Assembly: GCA_015069135.1 (NCBI GenBank)
Contig: SVJE01000009.1
Location: forward strand, 1 to 64,000
Length of the DNA: 64,000 nucleotides
Direction of reading: 5' to 3'
Origin: Oscillospiraceae bacterium
Lineage (GTDB): Bacteria > Bacillota > Clostridia > UBA1212 > SIG427
Every line of letters begins with the position of its first letter. The first letter of the stretch is position 1. Under the pieces are notes generated by a model. That model was not told where the DNA came from and searched no databases. It worked only from the letters and a program-made list of their open reading frames with translations. Shown here piece after piece: positions 42,593 to 51,715 of the stretch. The translations under genes were made by a program, and so were the position numbers.

Positions 42593-43441
42593 TCAATATC
42601 TTGCCGTATACTTTTGAACTCCAAGTATTGTCTCTCCGTCAATTTGTAATGCTCTCGGACTTGTAAACTCAACTGTTATTTCATGGCCGGTAATAACCTC
42701 TACCATCTTAGTGCGCTTAACATGTTCACCCTTAAATATCGAAGGAAAAACTATCAATGTTCTGAGTTTACCGCTGCCATGAAACATAACTAAAGAAAGT
42801 AGCTTATCACTGTTATTTCTTTTCTGTTCCGGAGCTGCATTCATACCACCGCCATAGAACCTTCCGTGCATAGTAGGAGCAATCCATACCTTTTTATACT
42901 TTTTGGTTACCCCATCTACAGTTACTACAGCATCTGTTGGCTTGTAACCATACAAAAGACCTTTAATTGCAATAGAAGTATAATTCACTTTATCAGCGCC
43001 TTCTGCTTTCAGCTTGTCACCAACTTCACAGCAATAACCATCTATGCCGTAACCTACTCCGTTAATAAAACGATATGTTTTTCCTTTGACTTCTACAGTT
43101 GGTAGATCCGTTAAGTATTCTTTGACAGAAAAAGGTGCACAAGCTTTTTTCTTTCCTAAATCCAAAGCAAAATCATTTCCTGTTCCTACAGGGAAATAAA
43201 GAATTTCACCTTTGTAATCTAGAGCTTCCGTATCGTTCACAAAACGATTTAATGTGCCGTCGCCTCCACAGATTATAATAAACTCATTTTCCTCAAGCCC
43301 TGACAAGAATACTTTATAGTTTGTAATTTTATTAATTTCAATATATTCAAGTTCTGCTTCCGTAAGAGTAGCCAGGGCTTTAATCTCTTCTATAACGTTG
43401 TTACCGGCCTTTGTGTTATAAAGTACATATCCTTTTTTCAT
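42593..43441 (-). CDS. Diacylglycerol/lipid kinase family protein
   Basis: The 282-residue protein has the DAGK catalytic motif IICGGDGTLNRFVND (about 57-71) and later NGVGYGIDGYCCEVGDKL and the C-terminal QIDGE (about 268). It belongs to the YegS/DgkB soluble lipid kinase family, which phosphorylates diacylglycerol or similar lipids at the inner membrane face to return them to phosphatidate. The start follows AAGGAGCAATTAAA, 1 base after the phosphatidyltransferase gene. Confidence 0.87.
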   Translation of the reverse strand: MKKGYVLYNTKAGNNVIEEIKALATLTEAELEYIEINKITNYKVFLSGLEENEFIIICGGDGTLNRFVNDTEALDYKGEILYFPVGTGNDFALDLGKKKACAPFSVKEYLTDLPTVEVKGKTYRFINGVGYGIDGYCCEVGDKLKAEGADKVNYTSIAIKGLLYGYKPTDAVVTVDGVTKKYKKVWIAPTMHGRFYGGGMNAAPEQKRNNSDKLLSLVMFHGSGKLRTLIVFPSIFKGEHVKRTKMVEVITGHEITVEFTSPRALQIDGETILGVQKYTARY

Positions 43442-43442
43442 T

Positions 43443-43982
43443 TTAATTGCTCCTTATCATTTCTATATTTCTTATTCCGTATAAAACTGCAGATGTAAGC
43501 ATCATAATCGTGCATAAAAATATACTAATGTCTGAAATTCTTTCTGGAATATTAAACCATACAATATGTAAAGCCATCATGGAATAAAGAAGTACTGTAG
43601 TCAGTTTTCCATGCCATACAGCGCCCATTACTTTCCCCGTTTTTCTTATAGTAATAAGCCCGGTGATTCCTGCAAAAAGCTCTTTTACAACAAGAATAAC
43701 CAAAGGAATTTTCATAAAAGAAAATCTTTTAACAAGACAAAACATAACCCCTATCTGTGTGAGTTTATCTGCCACAGGATCAAAGGCTTTACCGAAATCA
43801 CTTACCATGTTAAATTTTCGGGCGATGAAACCGTCTGCTACATCTGTAATACCTGACAAAACAAGTACCAACAACGTCATAAAATAATTCTCCTCATAAC
43901 AATAAAGCCATATCATTATCGGTATGAGAAGAAGTCGTAACAAAGACAGTATATTTGGTATGGTTAATATTTTGTGCTCCAA
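43443..43982 (-). CDS. CDP-alcohol phosphatidyltransferase (PgsA-like)
   Basis: The 179-residue protein has about five helices and the family signature D-x2-D-G-x2-A-R-x8-G-x3-D-x3-D, read here in SGITDVADGFIARKF and VSDFGKAFDPVADK. It joins CDP-diacylglycerol to an alcohol, most likely glycerol-3-phosphate. The start is a TTG at 43982, 12 bases after AGGAG, because the N-terminal MEHKILTIPNILSLLRL is needed for the family fold. It is co-transcribed with the lipid kinase. Confidence 0.87.
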   Translation of the reverse strand: MEHKILTIPNILSLLRLLLIPIMIWLYCYEENYFMTLLVLVLSGITDVADGFIARKFNMVSDFGKAFDPVADKLTQIGVMFCLVKRFSFMKIPLVILVVKELFAGITGLITIRKTGKVMGAVWHGKLTTVLLYSMMALHIVWFNIPERISDISIFLCTIMMLTSAVLYGIRNIEMIRSN

Positions 43983-44074
43983 CTTAGACTACATCTCCTG
44001 TTTAAGTTTACAAGAGAATTGTAGGAAACAATTTACAACCAAACTTCAACTATACTTCAATTTTTGTTGATTTT

Positions 44075-45118
44075 TTAGAAAATTATGGTAAAAAGGCAAC
44101 CGCCATCAAGAACATTCTCTGCCTTTATTTCACCACCTGTTATATAAAGAATTCTTTTTACCAAAGATAGCCCAAGACCATTACCTTCCTGTTTATGAGA
44201 ACTATCTCCTTGGTAAAATTTATCAAAAATATGCTTTTTAGCTTCATCAGACAGTCCGGAACCATTGTCTCTCACTGAAAAGAATATTTTACCATCTTGC
44301 TTATACAGTCTTATCTGTACTTTACCATTTTTCGGACTGAACTTAATAGCATTACCTATTACATTATCCCATACATGATGCATTAGATTTTCACTGCCAT
44401 AAAAATCCACATTTTCCAAATCTATATCAAATTCTATGTTTTTTGCACTCCACTCAGGTTCCAAAGCCAGAATAGACTGTCTGATTTGCTCATCCAGCCT
44501 GAACATGATTTTATTTGTATTTATTGTTTGGTTTTCTATTTTTGAAAGCAACAAAATATTTCCTACCAGAGAAGACAGCCTTTTGGTATTAAAAAGAATC
44601 TTTTCCACATACTCCTTTTGTTCCGGATCTCCACTGTAATCCTGCAACAGTGTGGCGTAGCCCTCTATGGCATTTATAGGGGTTTTAAATTCATGAGATA
44701 CATTAGAAACAAAATCAGACTGGAGTATTTCCGTTGCTTCCAGTTCCTGTACCATCATATTAAAACCGGCAAACATTTCCTGCATTTCCAATGAAGATGA
44801 CTTCGTCTGAAGTCTTACGGTAAAATCTCCTTCTGAAACCTTCCCCATTCCTTCTCTCAACTTCTTAACAGGATCAAAAAACACTTTCGCAAACAGCCTT
44901 GTAGCAATGGCCACAAATATCAGACTGAAAAAACCAATCTGAATAAATTCCGGCACTTTATGTAAAACAGGAAACAACCAACCAAGAAGTTGTACAATGC
45001 CAAAAGCTATTCCGAAGCTTAGCAAAAGTGCTACTGTAACTAAAACTGTAAGTCTGGCCTTAAGGGAAAACTTTATTTTTCTGTTTTTAAACTCATAGAA
45101 ATGGTCTTTCGCTTTCAT
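44075..45118 (-). CDS. Sensor histidine kinase
   Basis: The 347-residue kinase has two membrane helices (about 22-48 and 58-80) with almost no extracytoplasmic loop, a HAMP domain (about 80-132), HisKA with His142 in VSHEFKTP, and HATPase with GNAIKFSPKNG, RDNGSGL and GNGLGLSLVKRI. The short loop suggests it senses something in the membrane, such as envelope stress or an antibiotic, as intramembrane-sensing kinases do. It overlaps the regulator gene by 4 bases. Confidence 0.9.
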   Translation of the reverse strand: MKAKDHFYEFKNRKIKFSLKARLTVLVTVALLLSFGIAFGIVQLLGWLFPVLHKVPEFIQIGFFSLIFVAIATRLFAKVFFDPVKKLREGMGKVSEGDFTVRLQTKSSSLEMQEMFAGFNMMVQELEATEILQSDFVSNVSHEFKTPINAIEGYATLLQDYSGDPEQKEYVEKILFNTKRLSSLVGNILLLSKIENQTINTNKIMFRLDEQIRQSILALEPEWSAKNIEFDIDLENVDFYGSENLMHHVWDNVIGNAIKFSPKNGKVQIRLYKQDGKIFFSVRDNGSGLSDEAKKHIFDKFYQGDSSHKQEGNGLGLSLVKRILYITGGEIKAENVLDGGCLFTIIF

Positions 45119-45786
45119 ATTTTAACCACCTTATAGCCAACACCTCTCATGGTTACTATTTTGAAATCTTCATTTGTACGAAAGCGATCTCTCAGTCTTC
45201 CTATATGTACATCAACAGTGTGAGTATCACTGTCAGATTCATATCCCCACACATCATCCATTAGTTGTTGTCTGGTAAATATTTTACCGGGATAAGAAGC
45301 CATTTTGTACAAAAGCATAAATTCCTTCTGAGGCAGCACCACTGTCTCAGAAGGAGTTTTTACACTGAATGTGTCACACTCTAATATGGTATTTCCCATT
45401 GTAATTCTACGATCATTAATCATTTGTGCCCTTCTTAATAAAGCACCTACTCTAAGTACCATTTCGTTTACATTAACAGGTTTCACCATGTAATCATCGG
45501 TTCCGGATAAAAAGCCTAATCGCATATCATCAAAAGCATCTTTAGCAGTAATCATCATAACCGGAGTAGTATTTCCGGCATCTCTAAGACTTCTCACCAA
45601 TTCATAACCATCCGTTACCGGCATCATAATATCAGATATGATAAGGTCAAAATATTCTTTTTCTATAGCGTCGAGAGCTTCTTTACCATCTGCAACTTCA
45701 GTTACTATGTAACCTTGTTTAATAAGCACATGAGCAAACAGTCTTCTTAATTCGCGATCATCTTCTGCAATCAGTATCTTCAGCAT
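45115..45786 (-). CDS. OmpR family response regulator
   Basis: The start at 45786 follows AAGGTGACAACT. The 223-residue protein has a receiver domain with the phospho-acceptor Asp52 in LIISDIMMP, acidic pair EDD near 8-10 and Lys in YMVKPVN, then a winged-helix trans-reg-C domain (about 128-222). It pairs with the kinase just downstream. A palindrome at its own transcription start suggests autoregulation. Confidence 0.92.
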   Translation of the reverse strand: MLKILIAEDDRELRRLFAHVLIKQGYIVTEVADGKEALDAIEKEYFDLIISDIMMPVTDGYELVRSLRDAGNTTPVMMITAKDAFDDMRLGFLSGTDDYMVKPVNVNEMVLRVGALLRRAQMINDRRITMGNTILECDTFSVKTPSETVVLPQKEFMLLYKMASYPGKIFTRQQLMDDVWGYESDSDTHTVDVHIGRLRDRFRTNEDFKIVTMRGVGYKVVKI

Positions 45787-45796
45787 AGTTGTCACC

Positions 45797-45845
45797 TTTC
45801 ATGTTATCTACATGAAATGATACTTGTGACAAAAAAACATGTCAA
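45797..45845 (-). promoter_or_regulatory. Promoter and palindrome of the two-component operon
   Basis: On the minus strand a perfect TTGACA (45840-45845) and TATCAT (45817-45822) are 17 bases apart. A perfect 8-base inverted repeat TTTCATGT-N5-ACATGAAA (45797-45817) covers the expected start site. Confidence 0.7.
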
Positions 45846-47419
45846 GTCAAACCTTTATCTGCAAGAATACTTTCAGCTTTCATTCTGGGGAAAGTTATCT
45901 TCCAGATGGATTCGGTTGTTTCCTCTGTTTTATAGGTCGAAGCAATTAAATAAAGCTTGTTGCAAACTCGATTATAAACCCAGTCATCCTTATCTGCTTT
46001 TTTGTCTGTAAAATCAGTACCCTGTTTCTCATCATAATATTCTGCCAGTTTAATCATAGCCGGCACTGCAGCATCTCCCAGTTCATATAAAGATTCCACA
46101 TCTATAATATCTGTCTTTCCTGAAACATATCTTTCCACATTGTAATTTGCGATTATATTTTCCACATTGGAAAAGGCCAATCCTCCGAAAGCAACTATCA
46201 GAACAAGAACGGAAACAGCAATAACCTTAACTTTATTTACAAACTGCTTTATTACCAGCAAAACAAAAATCAAAGTCAGTACCAACATAAACCAGGTAGC
46301 ATAAATTCTCTTCTGAGTAAGTCCGTAAACATCAATATACAATACCATTTTAGAAATTGCAGTAGCAATTAAAATCAAAGTAAAAACGGAAAAAACAGTA
46401 ACCAGTACTTTCTGAATTATACTTGGCTTTGCAGTTTCGCGGCACATAAACATGGAGATTACAATCAGTATTATAAAATTAATTACAGAAACAGTGCAAA
46501 GTTGGAAAAATCCTTCTCTGGCATATTCTGCGTAAATTGTATCCACCGGTAAAATACCTTTGAATCCCGAAACATAGTATTGCCACTGAGAAATAAAGAA
46601 AATTATATAAACAATCAGAACAGGTAGTGTTGCAGCAATTATTGTACTTACAGGTGCTTTTTTTGCTTTCATTGAAGCATTGCGACAGCTTTCTGCTACC
46701 ATAATATCTTTTGTTTTATTTTCCACTGAAGAGAAAAATATTCCATACGCATACATTCCAACAGGAACACCAAATGTAATGCAAAAAATATCAGAGAAAA
46801 CATCCCAATCTGCAAATATCTTGTCAATTATATTACTGAAATTGCTGTCATAAGAAAGCAACACCACAATTACTACTGTAGGTATGATAGCAATAGCCAC
46901 ACCCAACAACACCTTAAGTACAACTTTGCCTCTACCTTTTTCACTGCTGGAAAAAGCCGCAGGGAATATATACCCTAAAGACATAAAAGGAACGATAAAC
47001 AGTATTTTAAAGAAGTCTATCAGTATAAGATCGCTTAACCCTTTTTCGGTCTGATTTCCAAAGGCTATATACATAAAATAGCCATAAGCTAACAGGCAAT
47101 ACATATATGAAAAAAACTGTATTGTAGCATTGGAAGTAACAACCATTGATGCAGACATGAGCAATGCTGACCCTGCTACCAAATAAGCATTTAAGCCTAA
47201 AGTAGCTTTTTTCACCTTAACAACCACAAAACTTGTAATAATTAAAGCTACTATAAACAAGAAAGCGCCTAAAGGATTTTCCGCTGCAGAAAAAACCTTA
47301 CAAAACCCATAACCTATTACAAAGCATAACCAAGCATAGGCTATTTCAACTTTTGAAAATTTGCGTACAGCTCCCAAGGACTGATGGTTCTCCTCCAGCC
47401 AAGTTACGTTATTGTCCAT
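45842..47419 (-). CDS. Multi-helix membrane protein (DUF4173/DUF4153-like)
   Basis: The start at 47419 (MDNNVTWLEE) follows AAGGAGTTGTTAAGA. The 525-residue protein has about 12 predicted helices in the first 430 residues and a soluble C-terminal part (about 435-525). It fits the DUF4173/DUF4153 family, whose role is unknown. It is the third gene after a DUF2975 protein and an XRE repressor, a recurrent Firmicute arrangement in which the regulator controls the membrane proteins. Confidence 0.75.
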   Translation of the reverse strand: MDNNVTWLEENHQSLGAVRKFSKVEIAYAWLCFVIGYGFCKVFSAAENPLGAFLFIVALIITSFVVVKVKKATLGLNAYLVAGSALLMSASMVVTSNATIQFFSYMYCLLAYGYFMYIAFGNQTEKGLSDLILIDFFKILFIVPFMSLGYIFPAAFSSSEKGRGKVVLKVLLGVAIAIIPTVVIVVLLSYDSNFSNIIDKIFADWDVFSDIFCITFGVPVGMYAYGIFFSSVENKTKDIMVAESCRNASMKAKKAPVSTIIAATLPVLIVYIIFFISQWQYYVSGFKGILPVDTIYAEYAREGFFQLCTVSVINFIILIVISMFMCRETAKPSIIQKVLVTVFSVFTLILIATAISKMVLYIDVYGLTQKRIYATWFMLVLTLIFVLLVIKQFVNKVKVIAVSVLVLIVAFGGLAFSNVENIIANYNVERYVSGKTDIIDVESLYELGDAAVPAMIKLAEYYDEKQGTDFTDKKADKDDWVYNRVCNKLYLIASTYKTEETTESIWKITFPRMKAESILADKGLT

Positions 47420-47435
47420 TCTTAACAACTCCTTT

Positions 47436-47639
47436 TTATTCTTTTATATATTCGATGATATCTTCAACTTTACAGTCAAGTGCTTCACATATGGCTTCTA
47501 AAGTTGAGAACCTTATAGCCTTAGCTTTGTTGTTTTTTAATATAGAAAGATTAGCAAGTGTAATACCTACTTTTTCCGACAATTCATTAAGAGACATTTT
47601 TCTTTTTGCCATCATTACATCAAGGTTAATCACTATCAT
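47436..47639 (-). CDS. Small XRE family (Cro/CI-type) helix-turn-helix protein
   Basis: The 67-residue protein is nearly all one HTH domain (KRKMSLNELSEKVGITLANLSILKNNKAKAIRFSTLEAIC in two parts). The YozG type is usually paired with a DUF2975 membrane protein, as here (11 bases upstream). It ends in KVEDIIEYIKE. It probably represses its own operon. Confidence 0.9.
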   Translation of the reverse strand: MIVINLDVMMAKRKMSLNELSEKVGITLANLSILKNNKAKAIRFSTLEAICEALDCKVEDIIEYIKE

Positions 47640-47650
47640 ACTCGCACCTC

Positions 47651-48109
47651 TCAGATGGTAAAATCATTTTCTGCTTTTATCCGTGTAGCTTCTTCAATTA
47701 CATTTTTCACTACTCTTAAACTTATTCCAAAGAATATACAGGCAAAAGATACAAAGAAGGAAATATAGAAATATATACCCAAAAGTGCGAACACGGGGCA
47801 AAGAATCATTGCACACCAGGAAATACATCTTATGTATGCAACACTCTTAACTGTGAAAACTTTGCCTTCCTTTACCAGTTTCAAAAGTCTGAACAAAAAT
47901 ACGTCCGCCAAGGCCATAATTAACAAAATCAAATAAGCAAGAACAATTATAAAAATTCTTGCACTCTGTGTTTCAACTTTATGAATCAAATCAATAAATA
48001 TATTTGCCTGTGTTGGCATTATAACTGCACCTGCTATAAGCACAATGAAAAAGAGCACTGACAAAGCAAGTGAAATCATAACTGATACTTTCGAAGGTAT
48101 TTTTAACAT
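47651..48109 (-). CDS. DUF2975 family membrane protein
   Basis: The start at 48109 (MLKIPSKVSVMISL) follows AAGGCGGTAATCTAT and lies after the promoter; an earlier reading to 48169 would cover the -35. The 152-residue protein has four predicted helices with the DUF2975 loop FRLLKLVKEGKVFTVKSVAYIRCISW. Function unknown; it is the first gene of the DUF2975-XRE-DUF4173 operon. Confidence 0.85.
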   Translation of the reverse strand: MLKIPSKVSVMISLALSVLFFIVLIAGAVIMPTQANIFIDLIHKVETQSARIFIIVLAYLILLIMALADVFLFRLLKLVKEGKVFTVKSVAYIRCISWCAMILCPVFALLGIYFYISFFVSFACIFFGISLRVVKNVIEEATRIKAENDFTI

Positions 48110-48140
48110 ATAGATTACCGCCTTTTGTATTTTCACGACT

Positions 48141-48169
48141 ATAATATACCATCTTTTTTTGTTTGTCAA
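48141..48169 (-). promoter_or_regulatory. Promoter of the DUF2975 operon
   Basis: On the minus strand a perfect TTGACA (48164-48169) and TATTAT (48141-48146) are 17 bases apart, about 32 bases before the start codon. Confidence 0.75.
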
Positions 48170-48197
48170 TACTTTTTTATTGTTTTTCGATAAATTT

Positions 48198-48935
48198 TTA
48201 TTTATTTACATATTCAACAAAGTCCTGACGACTTCCATTGAAGACATTCATGTCAATATATTTTTCCTCTCCGTTATAGCCACCCAAAGTTTCTCTGTTA
48301 GTATACTGCCAGAATGTCCACTTCTTTCCATCGGACAGTTTAGGTTTTGCCACCACATCTCTTATCCATATATCGTACTCTTTATAATCTTCCGAAAAAA
48401 ACTTCTCATAAAAATCTTCTGTAGTATAAATTATCGGCTTTTTATTGTAATGGTTCTCAAGAATATCTAACATAGATTTAAGCTCTTTTGAAAGATTCTC
48501 TCTGGTAGGAGTGTTTTTACTTTTGTAGTACTCCACATCTATCACCGGCGGCAACATGTCATCATAGCCTTCAACAGTATTTATAAAGTTCTCTGCCTGT
48601 GTCTCACCGGCACTGTCAAAACTGAAAAAGTGATATGCACCTGCATAAAGTTTTGTTTTTCTTGCTTCTTCATAGTTGTAGTCAAAACATATATCTTTGT
48701 GACTACTTCCTTCAGTAGCTTTTATAAATGCAAAATCAATGCCTTGGGAAGCCAAAACTTGCCAATCAATTTTACCCTGATAGCGGGAAACATCCACACC
48801 TCTTACCGGGTACTTATTCCTTGATGGATTATTAAGCTGAATTACGCCATTCCACAATAATACAGCCAATACGCCGCCACATACCGCTAAAGCAGTAAAA
48901 ACAATAAGCAATTTAAGCCACAGTTTCTTTTTCAC
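48198..48935 (-). CDS. GH25 family lysozyme (muramidase)
   Basis: The start is a GTG at 48935 behind GGAAGGAGAATTGAAT; a reading from 48968 would overlap the MATE gene. The 245-residue protein has an N-terminal membrane anchor or signal (about 4-27) and a GH25 domain with catalytic acidic residues in RGVDVSRYQGKIDW, KATEGSS and PPVIDVEYY. It hydrolyses the beta-1,4 bond between MurNAc and GlcNAc. It lies directly after the MATE gene, so it is probably co-transcribed. Role in wall turnover or spore function is not determined. Confidence 0.9.
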   Translation of the reverse strand: MKKKLWLKLLIVFTALAVCGGVLAVLLWNGVIQLNNPSRNKYPVRGVDVSRYQGKIDWQVLASQGIDFAFIKATEGSSHKDICFDYNYEEARKTKLYAGAYHFFSFDSAGETQAENFINTVEGYDDMLPPVIDVEYYKSKNTPTRENLSKELKSMLDILENHYNKKPIIYTTEDFYEKFFSEDYKEYDIWIRDVVAKPKLSDGKKWTFWQYTNRETLGGYNGEEKYIDMNVFNGSRQDFVEYVNK

Positions 48936-48937
48936 AT

Positions 48938-50329
48938 TCAATTCTCCTTCCGGTTTAAAGGATTCCATTTCCCTCTTACAAAAGTAATAAGATACATAAC
49001 AAACAGCAATAGATTATGTGCAATCATACAGGCCCAGGCAGAAATCAAATCCAGACCCAATAAGTTTATGCATATAAATGTGCCTATAATACGAATGCCC
49101 CACATACCTATAACATTATAAACAAAAGGCTGTCTAGTCTTTCCTACTCCCTGCATCATACCCTCAATTACAATAGGAAGTCCATAAAAAGGTTCTGATA
49201 CTGCCACCATTCTTAATACCGTTATACCCAAAGTCATAACTTCTTTGTTATCTGCAAAGAGACTTACAAGCCAAGGAGCCATAAAGAAAAGAGCAGCCCC
49301 TGATAATGTCATTAATATTATCTCTATAGGCAAAAACATATTTGCTATAGATTTCATTCGCTTGTTATCTTTTGCTCCGTATGCATTTCCGGTCAGTGTG
49401 GCTGCCGCAGCCTGCATTCCGTATCCCGGAATGTAAAATGCTGACTCTACTGTATTAGCCACTGTGTGGGCCGCTGTGGATACCTCTCCTAAAGAATTAA
49501 TCATAGCCGCGAAGGCAACATAGCCCAAAGTGGTGGCAAAACGCTGTAACATATTAGGAAGTGCTATTCTTAGACAGGGCTTTAATATGGTTTTATCAGG
49601 TTTTAAAGAGTATCCCTTAGGTGAAACCATTTTATGATTCCATAGAGCTACTGTAATCAATATACCACCAACAAAAAATGCTATGGCACTGGCTGTTGCC
49701 GCTCCAATTACACCAAAACCTGCTCCGGGTATTGTAACGAGAGCTGAAAAACATTTTACCGTTCGGGTTTCATATATAAGGAAGAAGTTCAATACCACGT
49801 TTATAACATTTACCAAAGCCCCAACTTTCATAGGTGTTTTAGTATCGCCTGCAGCTCTTAACACTGTGCCAAAAATAGCAGTAGCAGCCCTTGGCAGCAT
49901 TGGCATATATAATATAAAAAAGTATTGGGACGTTATAATTCTGATATTGGGGTCCACCTGCATAAGAGTTGGTATGTAGGGACTTACGCTCAATAGAATA
50001 ATAGTAAATAAAACCCCTGATATAAGAGTCACAAGTACTGATTGAGCTGTAGTTTTTTTAGCACTTTCCCTATCTCCTGCACCACATGCTTTGGCAATGT
50101 AAGAAAGAAAACCTATACCTAATGCCGTAGTTGTACTATTAACAAGCCAACCTAATGTGGTTGTAGCACCCACTGCCGCAGTGGCATAGGTACCTAAACT
50201 TCCCACCATTGCAGTATCTATATATTGAACCGCTGTTTGCATAACCTGCTCTAAAATAGTAGGCCAGGCCAGGGATAAAATTATACCAATAGTGGTCCAT
50301 TTGCTTTTTTCAGTAAAATTTTTATTCAT
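48938..50329 (-). CDS. MATE family multidrug efflux pump
   Basis: The 463-residue protein has 12 predicted helices and the MATE repeats, beginning SLAWPTILEQVMQTAVQYIDTAMVGSLG and with a matching second half near 245. It exports cationic drugs or metabolites in exchange for Na+ or H+. It has no Shine-Dalgarno, and a perfect TATAAT lies 7 bases before the ATG, so its mRNA probably begins at or next to the start codon. The hairpin-array words lie on its -35 region. Confidence 0.9.
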   Translation of the reverse strand: MNKNFTEKSKWTTIGIILSLAWPTILEQVMQTAVQYIDTAMVGSLGTYATAAVGATTTLGWLVNSTTTALGIGFLSYIAKACGAGDRESAKKTTAQSVLVTLISGVLFTIILLSVSPYIPTLMQVDPNIRIITSQYFFILYMPMLPRAATAIFGTVLRAAGDTKTPMKVGALVNVINVVLNFFLIYETRTVKCFSALVTIPGAGFGVIGAATASAIAFFVGGILITVALWNHKMVSPKGYSLKPDKTILKPCLRIALPNMLQRFATTLGYVAFAAMINSLGEVSTAAHTVANTVESAFYIPGYGMQAAAATLTGNAYGAKDNKRMKSIANMFLPIEIILMTLSGAALFFMAPWLVSLFADNKEVMTLGITVLRMVAVSEPFYGLPIVIEGMMQGVGKTRQPFVYNVIGMWGIRIIGTFICINLLGLDLISAWACMIAHNLLLFVMYLITFVRGKWNPLNRKEN

Positions 50330-50336
50330 GTGCTTA

Positions 50337-50364
50337 ATTATACAGGATTTTTTACACTGACAAA
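50337..50364 (-). promoter_or_regulatory. Probable leaderless promoter of the MATE gene
   Basis: On the minus strand TATAAT (50337-50342) is 7 bases from the ATG at 50329. The -35 region (about 50358-50364, TTTGTCA) is inside one copy of the array word. The -35 match is moderate with 15-16 base spacing. Confidence 0.55.
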
Positions 50365-50543
50365 AGTCTTTGTTTTTTAATTTTTGTCAGTAATTACACT
50401 GACTTGTATTCCAACATTTCATTGTTTAGCAGTGTAAAATCCGGAAAAACATAAATATTTAAGAGTTTTAAGGCTGTTTGGAATCAATTTACACTGACAA
50501 AGTTTTTACATCTAAGTTAAATATCAGTGTAATTACTGACAAA
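50351..50543. repeat. Alternating inverted-word array (ACTGACAAA type)
   Basis: The word TTACACTGACAAA and its complement alternate: 50351-50365 (forward), 50381-50391 (reverse), 50394-50403 (forward), 50430-50438 (reverse, partial), 50488-50502 (forward), 50524-50534 (reverse), 50535-50543 (forward). A perfect 20-base inverted repeat joins 50383-50402 and 50524-50543. Another pair, ATTCCAACA near 50409 and TGTTTGGAAT near 50475, pairs around the centre. The array fills the 249-base gap between the SLC13 gene and the MATE gene; no gene seen. Confidence 0.8.
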
Positions 50544-50578
50544 TCAATGCAAAAAACACAAAATAGCAGTAACAACTT

Positions 50579-51715
50579 TTACACACCGGAAACTATTTTT
50601 ACCAAAAACATCACACCCAGCAATAGAATCAAAAAACCATAATTAAATGCTGAAAACAAAAAAACATAGTGCCTTGATTTACCGGGATTATGACTCATAT
50701 ATTCACGATATGTAATCAAACTGGCAAGAGAAGCTATAAGACTTCCTACTCCACCAATGTTAACACCAATAAGCAAATCCCTATAATTTTCAGTAAACTG
50801 TGATAGCAACACTGCAGATGGTACGTTACTTATAACCTGGCAAGACAAAGTACTGAACAATAACGTACTCTTATTAAGTAAAAACGAAAACACATCCCTT
50901 ACCACATCAATACGGCTCATATTGCCGGCAAACACAAAGAAAAACACAAATGTAAGCAACAGCGGGTAATCCACCATTTTGAGGGCCCGCCAGTCCATGA
51001 ATAAAAGCACAACAGGAATCACAATCAAGCCTACTCCATATGGAATACCTCTGAATACAATTGCAATTGATAAAGCAAAAAGGATCAGATATATAATAGT
51101 TCTTGCCGGCGGAAGTTTTCTTTCTATAGGATTTATCTCTAATGCGTCCTTTTTCACAAAAACAAAGCAACACACTGTTATCAATAACACTGACACTGCA
51201 AAAGGAATTACCATTATTCCCATAAAGTCCATAGTGGGAATGTTAAATTTCGTATAAAGATAAAGATTCTGTGGATTTCCGAAAGGTGTCAACATCCCAC
51301 CTAAGTTAGCTGCAATATTTTGCATAATAAAGGTAAAAGCCATGTATTTTTCTTTTTGGGTAGAACTTAAGACAAAATATCCCAAAGGCAGAAAAGTCAA
51401 AAGCGCCATATCATTGGCAATAAGCATGGATCCTATAAAAGTTATGTACACCAAAGCAAGAATGCTCATACGTGCATTTTTAAAACATTTTACAATTTTC
51501 TGTGCAATCAGATAGAAGAATCTTATATTTTTAAGAGCACACACCACTGCCAATACGCAAAAAAGGCAGGTCAGCGTCTTAAAATCAAAATAGCCTAAAT
51601 ACTCCCTGTCAGGTGGTACGAAAAACATGGTTACGATCGCAGCCAGAAAGGCTATACACATTACCACGTTGGTTTTTATAAAGTTTTTGATAAAATTCAA
51701 AAATTTCATTTCCAC
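50579..51715 (-). CDS. SLC13/ArsB-like anion permease
   Basis: The 378-residue protein has about ten predicted helices and the citrate-transporter/ArsB fold, with IANDMALLTFLPLGYFVL, a conserved MLTPFGNPQNLYLY loop (about 153-166) and the second-half counterpart SNVPSAVLLSQF. It likely moves an organic acid, sulfate or another anion. The start is a GTG at 51715 (behind GGAGAATTT) or an ATG 6 bases later. It overlaps the end of the AAC(3)-like gene by up to 10 bases. Confidence 0.8.
   Translation of the reverse strand: MEMKFLNFIKNFIKTNVVMCIAFLAAIVTMFFVPPDREYLGYFDFKTLTCLFCVLAVVCALKNIRFFYLIAQKIVKCFKNARMSILALVYITFIGSMLIANDMALLTFLPLGYFVLSSTQKEKYMAFTFIMQNIAANLGGMLTPFGNPQNLYLYTKFNIPTMDFMGIMVIPFAVSVLLITVCCFVFVKKDALEINPIERKLPPARTIIYLILFALSIAIVFRGIPYGVGLIVIPVVLLFMDWRALKMVDYPLLLTFVFFFVFAGNMSRIDVVRDVFSFLLNKSTLLFSTLSCQVISNVPSAVLLSQFTENYRDLLIGVNIGGVGSLIASLASLITYREYMSHNPGKSRHYVFLFSAFNYGFLILLLGVMFLVKIVSGV

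Noticed and set aside
45842-48109. Possible toxin-antitoxin or phage remnant because of the small XRE protein.
   Set aside because: The DUF2975-XRE-membrane protein order is a known regulatory arrangement and no phage or toxin gene is near.
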